Below the pieces are notes generated by a model. That model made no database searches and was not told where the DNA came from. It saw only the letters and a list, made by a program, of their open reading frames with translations. Made by a program: the position numbers and the translations under genes. DNA of 11,108 nt, taken from assembly GCA_002293965.1 (NCBI GenBank), contig DBEG01000078.1:1-11108 (forward strand), in the 5' to 3' direction. Of this stretch, positions 7,801 through 11,108 are shown piece after piece (position 1 is the first letter of the stretch; each line of letters starts with the position of its first letter). This stretch comes from Actinobacteria bacterium UBA912 (GTDB lineage: Bacteria; Actinomycetota; Coriobacteriia; Anaerosomatales; UBA912).

Positions 7801-8204
7801 GTGTGACCGATGTGGTCATCCTAGGTGGCAGGAGCGTGGTCTCCCCTTCGTTGGAGACAGCGCTCGAAGGTCGCTTCGGGGCAGCCAACGTCGATCGCAT
7901 CTGGGGAGCGGATCGTTACGCGACGAGCGCTCAGGTTGCCGCGTTCGGTGTGAACACAGCAGGTCTTGGCTGGAACGGCGTGGGTCTGACGCTGGGCACC
8001 AACTTCCCAGACGGACTTGCCGGAGGAGCGATGCTCGGCCAGAGCAACTCGGTCATGATGCTCGTCGCGCCTACGAGCCTGCCCGCACCCGTCGGCGATG
8101 CACTTGCCGCCAACAGGAACGTGATCGCAAACGTCGTCTATCTGGGCGGCACGGGTGCCATCCCGCAAACGGTCCGCAACCAGGTTGAGGCCAGGTTGAG
8201 GTGA
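4896..8204 (+). CDS. Secreted cell-wall protein: 14 LVIVD propeller repeats plus three CWB2 repeats
   Basis: This is a 1102-residue surface protein. Residues 1-28 form a signal peptide: basic MKRTAKAAK, a hydrophobic core, and cleavage near AFGA. Residues 29-62 (TSPTHPPGTWVSS...PQFTW) are the first half of an Ig/Fn3-like domain. Residues 65-647 hold 14 repeats of 42 residues with the LVIVD-type core GTTAYVADGDSGLQVIDVSN. Residues 647-707 (GYSWVVS...FRIDTKPP) complete the Ig-like domain. Residues 708-786 are a second Ig-like domain (DAASGLASTRFILDGG...VDAAGN). Residues 797-1102 are three CWB2 repeats with RYDT, RFET and RYAT starts, N/ENWPDA-like turns and LGG ends; CWB2 repeats bind anionic wall polymer. 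The ATG at 4896 is chosen for GAGG 5 bases upstream and because it gives a clean signal peptide; the frame opens at 4815. The ligand is unknown; the propeller suggests binding or adhesion rather than catalysis, as I see no enzyme motif. Confidence 0.9.
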   Translation: MKRTAKAAKFIICLILVFGMSVQAAFGATVTITNLTSPTHPPGTWVSSPNPQFTWETSIDPVPTLLGSIDTHGAARDIAIDGTTAYVADGDSGLKMIDISNPAAPVLLGSIDTPGTAEGIVVSGTTAFVADGASGIQVIDVSNPSSPSLLGSLGMSGHAFDVAVSLGVLYVAAGDSGLLVADVSDPRAPILFGAYDTPGKALGITISGMTAFVADGDCGLRVIDISNPSALNLLQIYDTSGVAYSVSVLGRNAYVADGDSGIQVIDVWYPQRIVLLSTYDTPGSARGVAVSGTTVYVADHGSGIQVIDVSDPTSPCLLSSLDTGGEARGLALSGATAYVVDGDAGMHAIDVRNPWEPSFLGNYRTEALAYDVAVLGTTAHVAAGRAGLQLVDVSNPSSPSPLGSWDTYGNALGIAVSGTTAYVADGDAGLQLIDVSDPSAPAPRGSYKLPSQATGVAVSGTTAYVAAGYSGLWVFDVSDPWTPKPIGFHPLDILSVDVAISGATAYVADLYSGLQVVDVSNPKTPTLVGALDTPGGAIGVVVSGATAYVAAGFSGLQVVDVSNPRAPTLLGSFAAPGMAVDVAVSGTTAYLASDYSGIRVIDVSDRSAPRLLGAYPISSIRGIATSCSTVYVAGFTFGLQVLSLGPGYSWVVSGAAATVPDAVIDGWNRAASRSKLADGIHYFSMRPASGARACETRTFQFRIDTKPPSTTPSGAVDSTGGATVSLAATDAASGLASTRFILDGGAVTTYTAPFAVSTVGTRTLRYFSVDAAGNREATRTVTFTIARSGVSVTSTQVAGLTRYDTAVAASRRAFPAGAATVVIASGENWPDAMGGTALAGAVDGPILLVHPNALPAAVAAEIRRLGASKAYILGGKGAVSPVVESAVKAIVGAGNVRRLAGDTRFETSAKIASETIGVLGPDYDGTAFVATGGNFPDALSAAPIAAAKGWPIFLAKPASIDSAAMAGLGVTDVVILGGRSVVSPSLETALEGRFGAANVDRIWGADRYATSAQVAAFGVNTAGLGWNGVGLTLGTNFPDGLAGGAMLGQSNSVMMLVAPTSLPAPVGDALAANRNVIANVVYLGGTGAIPQTVRNQVEARLR
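5088..6839 (+). repeat. 14 in-frame tandem units of 126 bp coding LVIVD propeller blades
   Basis: Units start at 5088 and recur every 126 bp without a single indel through unit 13; unit 14 (from 6726) is shorter and degenerate. Each encodes 42 residues: LLGS-DTPG, a strand ending VAVSGTTAYVAD, then SGLQVIDVSNPSSP. Units 11 (6348-6473) and 12 (6474-6599) are the closest pair seen, sharing exact 15-bp blocks at 6395/6521 and 6428/6554, a sign of more recent duplication. This is coding repeat, not a CRISPR or an intergenic repeat. Confidence 0.93.
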
Positions 8205-8215
8205 CGTAGGGGTGT

Positions 8216-8255
8216 AGGGCGTCCGGCTGTCCGATAGTGGTGGATCGGACGCCCT
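8216..8255 (+). terminator. GC-rich hairpin after the surface protein gene
   Basis: AGGGCGTCCG (8216-8225) is the exact reverse complement of CGGACGCCCT (8246-8255). Inside, GTCCGAT (8229-8235) pairs with ATCGGAC (8244-8250) around an 8-nt loop, so two foldings compete for the same right arm. It lies 11 bp after the stop codon and just before the tRNA promoter. Only a weak pyrimidine run (CCTTC) follows, so it is a U-poor terminator rather than a classic one. Confidence 0.6.
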
Positions 8256-8266
8256 CCTTCGGCATG

Positions 8267-8295
8267 CTCACATACGGCTCGATTTGGCGTATACT
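8267..8295 (+). promoter_or_regulatory. Promoter of tRNA-Leu (and perhaps tig-clpP-clpX)
   Basis: CTCACA (8267-8272, 4 of 6 matches) and TATACT (8290-8295, 5 of 6 matches to TATAAT) are 17 bp apart. The start would be near 8302, about 14 nt before the mature tRNA 5' end. It is the best sigma-70-type promoter match in the window. Confidence 0.65.
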
Positions 8296-8315
8296 CTATT
8301 GCCCTTGGTTTTGCT

Positions 8316-8401
8316 GCGGGCGTGGCGGAACTGGCAGACGCGCTGGATTTAGGTTCCAGTGGGCAACCCCCGTGGAGGTTCGAATCCTCTCGCCCGCACC
8401 A
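8316..8401 (+). tRNA. tRNA-Leu (anticodon UAG)
   Basis: The acceptor arm GCGGGCG (8316-8322) pairs perfectly with CGCCCGC (8391-8397) and is followed by encoded ACCA (8398-8401). The anticodon stem CTGGA (8343-8347) pairs with TCCAG (8355-8359) around the loop TTTAGGT, giving anticodon TAG (8350-8352), which reads CUA and other CUN leucine codons. A long class II variable arm and a T arm with TTCGAAT (GGAGG/CCTCT stem) are present. The size of 86 nt including ACCA fits leucine tRNAs. Confidence 0.97.
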
Positions 8402-8442
8402 CAAGGACGATCGTAACGGAAGCATTGATTCTAGGAGGTTCG

Positions 8443-9834
8443 TTGAATACTACCGTAGAGCGCCTGAACGCTCATACCGTCAAGCTGACCATAACGGTGC
8501 CTGCAGCCGATGTCGATGCAGCCATCGATGCTGCTTATAAGAGTGTCGCCGGTAAGATCAAGATCCCGGGATTCCGTCCCGGCAGGGCGCCTAAGCCTAT
8601 GATCGACACACACGTCGGGCGCGACTATGTCCACGGCGAAGCCCAGGACGAGCTGTTGAACTCGGCGTACAGCAAAGCGATCGATGCCGAATCGCTCCGG
8701 CCGATCGCTCGGCCTGATGCCGATGAGTCGGCCGCCATCGAGCGCGGCAAGGACTTCGAGTTCACGGTGACCGTGGAGGTCCGCCCGGAACTTGAGCTTT
8801 CCTCGGTAGAAGGGCTTTCGATCACAGTGCCATCCGTGGTCACCACCGATGCCGAGATCGACGCGCAGATCGAACACACCCGCGAGCGGTTCGCAACGCT
8901 GGAGCCGGTCGAGGGTCGCGCCTTGCAGGCCGATGACTTCGCGCTCATCTCTTTCGTCGGCACTGTCGACAGCGAGGAGTACGAGGGTAACACCGTCGAT
9001 CGCTACCTGTACGAAGTGGGCCGCGGGATGATGCCCGAAGCGTTCGATGAAGGCCTGAGCGGAGCCGAGCCCGGTGCTGAGAGGTCCATCGAGTTCGAGA
9101 TCCCCGACACTTCGAGCAACCCGGACTTTGTTGGCAAGACGGCGCGGTTCGAGGTGACGATCCACGAGATCAAGGCCAAGACGCTGCCGCCGGTCGACGA
9201 CGAGTTCGCTGCCAACGTCGGCGGCTACGAGTCGGTCGCCGAGATGCGCCAGTCGCTTCGCGAGACGATGGATTCCGCCAAGCAGACCGGCCGCTTGCGC
9301 GCGATCGAGCGCGAGGCCCGCGCCGCACTCGCTGCGCGCCTGGAGGGTGAGGTTCCCCAGGTTATGGTTGATACCACTCGCGGCCAGATGATGCGCGACT
9401 TCATGACCGGCATGGAGTCCAGGGGCATCTCGCTACCAGAATACCTGCAGGCCACGGGGTCGGATATGGATCGCATCGAGTCTGACATCGCCGAGCAGGC
9501 GAAGCGCTCCGTGACCGAGGACCTGGCCCTCGAGGCGCTCTTCCGTCACCTGGACTTCGTGGTCACCGATGCCGACATCGATGCCGAGATCGCGCTGATC
9601 TCCAGCCAGGCGGATAAGGACCCCTCTGAACTCCGCAGCTCATTCGAGGACAGCGGCGTCATCGCCGTCCTTCGCGAGCAAGTGATGCACAACAAGGCCA
9701 TGGCGTGGCTGATCGACCCGGCCAACGTCGAAGTGGTTGAGGCCGCCCCGGAGGTCGCTGTCGCCGAAACCGCTGCCGACGAGGCCGCTGATGCCGAGAA
9801 GCCCGCCGCTGACTCCGAGAAGGACAAGGGGTGA
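8443..9834 (+). CDS. tig: Trigger factor, ribosome-associated chaperone
   Basis: This 463-residue chaperone is somewhat longer than the E. coli protein (432). It binds near the ribosome exit tunnel and shields nascent chains. The N-terminal domain starts [20 protein letters not shown] and carries the ribosome-docking motif GFRPGRAP (43-50). Residues about 160-245 are the FKBP-like prolyl isomerase domain ([13 protein letters not shown] ... [20 protein letters not shown]), somewhat divergent from the usual GSG-FIPGFE pattern. Residues about 250-430 are the helical substrate-cradling domain, and the end is an Ala/Glu/Asp-rich tail (about 432-463). The start is TTG at 8443, preceded by AGGAGG only 4 bases upstream. 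It gives the normal family N-terminus, whereas the open frame from 8359 begins inside the tRNA. The gene is 41 bp after tRNA-Leu and 4 bp before clpP, and is probably co-transcribed with clpP-clpX. Confidence 0.96.
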   Translation: MNTTVERLNAHTVKLTITVPAADVDAAIDAAYKSVAGKIKIPGFRPGRAPKPMIDTHVGRDYVHGEAQDELLNSAYSKAIDAESLRPIARPDADESAAIERGKDFEFTVTVEVRPELELSSVEGLSITVPSVVTTDAEIDAQIEHTRERFATLEPVEGRALQADDFALISFVGTVDSEEYEGNTVDRYLYEVGRGMMPEAFDEGLSGAEPGAERSIEFEIPDTSSNPDFVGKTARFEVTIHEIKAKTLPPVDDEFAANVGGYESVAEMRQSLRETMDSAKQTGRLRAIEREARAALAARLEGEVPQVMVDTTRGQMMRDFMTGMESRGISLPEYLQATGSDMDRIESDIAEQAKRSVTEDLALEALFRHLDFVVTDADIDAEIALISSQADKDPSELRSSFEDSGVIAVLREQVMHNKAMAWLIDPANVEVVEAAPEVAVAETAADEAADAEKPAADSEKDKG

Positions 9835-9838
9835 TCGA

Positions 9839-10456
9839 ATGCAACCTGCGATGAATGCACTGGTCCCGATAGTCGTCGAGCAGACCTCGCGCGGCGAGCG
9901 AAGCTTCGACATCTACTCGAGGCTCCTCAATGAGCGCGTGGTCTTCCTCGGTCATGAGATCGATGATGTGATTGCGAACCTCGTGATCGCTCAGCTTATC
10001 CACTTGGAGAGCGAGAACCCCGACAAGGACATCAGCCTCTACATCAACTCACCGGGAGGCTCGGTGACCGCCGGCCTGGCCATCTACGACACGATGCAGT
10101 ACATCCGCTGTGACGTCGCCACGATTTGCATCGGGCAGTGCGCTTCGATGGCTGCTGTGCTGCTAGCGGCAGGCGCGAAGGGCAAGCGCTCGGCGCTTCC
10201 CAACAGCCGCATCCTCATCCATCAGCCGTGGGGCGGCGCGAAAGGCCAGGTCACGGATATCGAGATCCAGGCCAGGGAGATGCTTCGTATGCGCGATGCC
10301 CTCGACAACATCCTGGCTTCGCACACCGGGCAGAAGGTCAAGAAGATCCACGCCGATACCGAGCGCGACAACATCATGACCGCCCAAGAGGCCTTCGAGT
10401 ACGGCATCGTCGATACGGTCGTCACCAGCCGCACACAGGAGTCCGCCGCCTCATGA
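9839..10456 (+). CDS. clpP: ATP-dependent Clp protease proteolytic subunit
   Basis: This is a complete 205-residue serine peptidase (family S14) that assembles into a double-ring tetradecamer and degrades proteins fed by ClpX or ClpC. The catalytic triad is visible with the standard spacing: Ser103 in [10 protein letters not shown], His128 in [10 protein letters not shown] and Asp177 in DTERDN. The oxyanion-loop SPGGSVTAG (71-79) and the N-terminal [20 protein letters not shown] are typical. AAGGGG lies 7 bases before the ATG at 9839; the ATG at 9851 (Met5) is an alternative without a better site. The start is 4 bp after the tig stop and the stop overlaps the clpX start (ATGA), so translation is probably coupled. 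Nothing unusual is seen. Actinobacteria often carry two clpP genes; only one is in this window. Confidence 0.97.
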   Translation: MQPAMNALVPIVVEQTSRGERSFDIYSRLLNERVVFLGHEIDDVIANLVIAQLIHLESENPDKDISLYINSPGGSVTAGLAIYDTMQYIRCDVATICIGQCASMAAVLLAAGAKGKRSALPNSRILIHQPWGGAKGQVTDIEIQAREMLRMRDALDNILASHTGQKVKKIHADTERDNIMTAQEAFEYGIVDTVVTSRTQESAAS

Positions 10457-11108
10457 GCCGCAACGAGAACCCCGATCAGCTGCAGTGCTCCTTCTGCGCA
10501 AAGACCCAAAGGCAGGTCCGTAAGCTGATCGCCGGACCCGACGCCTACATCTGCGACGAGTGCGTCGAGCTCTGCCAGGACATCGTCGACAAGGAGCTGG
10601 CGCACGCTGACAAAGCGATGGGCCCGGACACGCTGCCCGTACCCGCCGAGATCTACGGTGAGCTCGATCGCTACGTCATCGGTCAGGAGCGCGCCAAGAA
10701 GGTACTCGCGGTCGCGGTCTACAATCACTACAAGCGCGTGATGATGGGGGCTGCGGATCCTTCGGCGGATGATGTTGAGATCGCGAAGAGCAACATTCTC
10801 GTCATCGGGCCGACCGGTTGCGGCAAGACGCTTCTGGCGCAAACGCTCGCGCGCTTCCTGCACGTCCCGTTCGCGATCGCCGATGCGACTGCGCTCACCG
10901 AGGCAGGATACGTCGGCGAGGACGTCGAGAACATCCTGCTCAAGCTGATCACCGCCGCCGATGGCGATATCAAGCGCGCCGAACGCGGGATCATCTACAT
11001 CGACGAGATCGACAAGGTCGCCCGCAAAGCCGAGAACCTCTCGTTCACACGTGCTGTCTCGGGAGAAGGCGGGCAGCAGGCGCTGTTGAAGATCCTGGAA
11101 GGCACCGC
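10453..11108 (+). CDS. clpX: ATP-dependent Clp protease ATP-binding subunit ClpX (5' part)
   Basis: These are the first 218 codons; the gene runs off the right edge. The N-terminal zinc-binding domain has Cys12, Cys15, Cys34 and Cys37 (CSFC and CDEC), which dimerises and receives substrates and adaptors. The AAA+ module follows: [20 protein letters not shown], Walker A GPTGCGKT, the pore loop GYVGED, and Walker B IIYIDEID with the catalytic Glu. The hexamer unfolds tagged substrates and threads them into ClpP in the cytosol. The ATG at 10453 overlaps the clpP stop by 4 bases. The sensor 2 region and the IGF loop that docks on ClpP are beyond the window. Confidence 0.97.
   Translation, partial: MSRNENPDQLQCSFCAKTQRQVRKLIAGPDAYICDECVELCQDIVDKELAHADKAMGPDTLPVPAEIYGELDRYVIGQERAKKVLAVAVYNHYKRVMMGAADPSADDVEIAKSNILVIGPTGCGKTLLAQTLARFLHVPFAIADATALTEAGYVGEDVENILLKLITAADGDIKRAERGIIYIDEIDKVARKAENLSFTRAVSGEGGQQALLKILEGT

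Noticed and set aside
8431..9165. 244-codon minus-strand frame opposite trigger factor
   Set aside because: It is antisense to a clear tig gene and has no recognisable motif.
9839..10456. An inactive or unusual ClpP
   Set aside because: The Ser, His and Asp catalytic residues are all present with the standard 25- and 49-residue spacing.

Overview
The window looks like chromosomal DNA of a high-GC Gram-positive bacterium, most likely an actinomycete lineage (Actinomycetota; Coriobacteriia or relatives is my best guess, not proven). The evidence is a secreted protein ending in three CWB2-type cell-wall-binding repeats, high-GC housekeeping genes, TTG/GTG start codons, and the order tig-clpP-clpX.

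Left part (1-2611), moderate GC: on the minus strand, sbtA (sodium-dependent bicarbonate transporter) is followed by a P-II-like SbtB gene and then by a universal stress protein gene cut by the window edge. Divergent from sbtA is a small winged-helix regulator with a TTG start. The gap between them carries a perfect 8-bp inverted repeat that overlaps a candidate sbtA promoter, so the regulator is a good candidate for local control. Convergent with the regulator, 4 bp away, is a small cytosolic protein made of two tandem PepSY-like domains.

Middle part (2775-8204): a complete, ordinary transketolase gene of visibly higher GC, then a gene for a 1102-residue secreted surface protein. That protein has a signal peptide, 14 LVIVD-type beta-propeller repeats of 42 residues in strict register, Ig/Fn3-like sequence, and three CWB2 repeats. 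The flanks of the propeller array read as the two halves of one Ig/Fn3-like domain, so the propeller appears to be inserted into a loop of that domain. A GC-rich hairpin follows the gene.

Right part (8267-11108): a promoter, tRNA-Leu(UAG), trigger factor (tig, TTG start), clpP and the first 218 codons of clpX, all on the plus strand and tightly spaced. This is a protein-folding and protein-degradation cluster: trigger factor receives nascent chains at the ribosome, and ClpX unfolds substrates for ClpP. Only 41 bp separate the tRNA from tig, with no visible terminator, so the tRNA promoter may also serve the downstream genes.

No mobile elements, CRISPR arrays or defence genes were seen. The most unusual items are the nested propeller protein and the SbtA/SbtB bicarbonate module with its own candidate regulator and operator. 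No gene-free stretch exceeds 300 bp.
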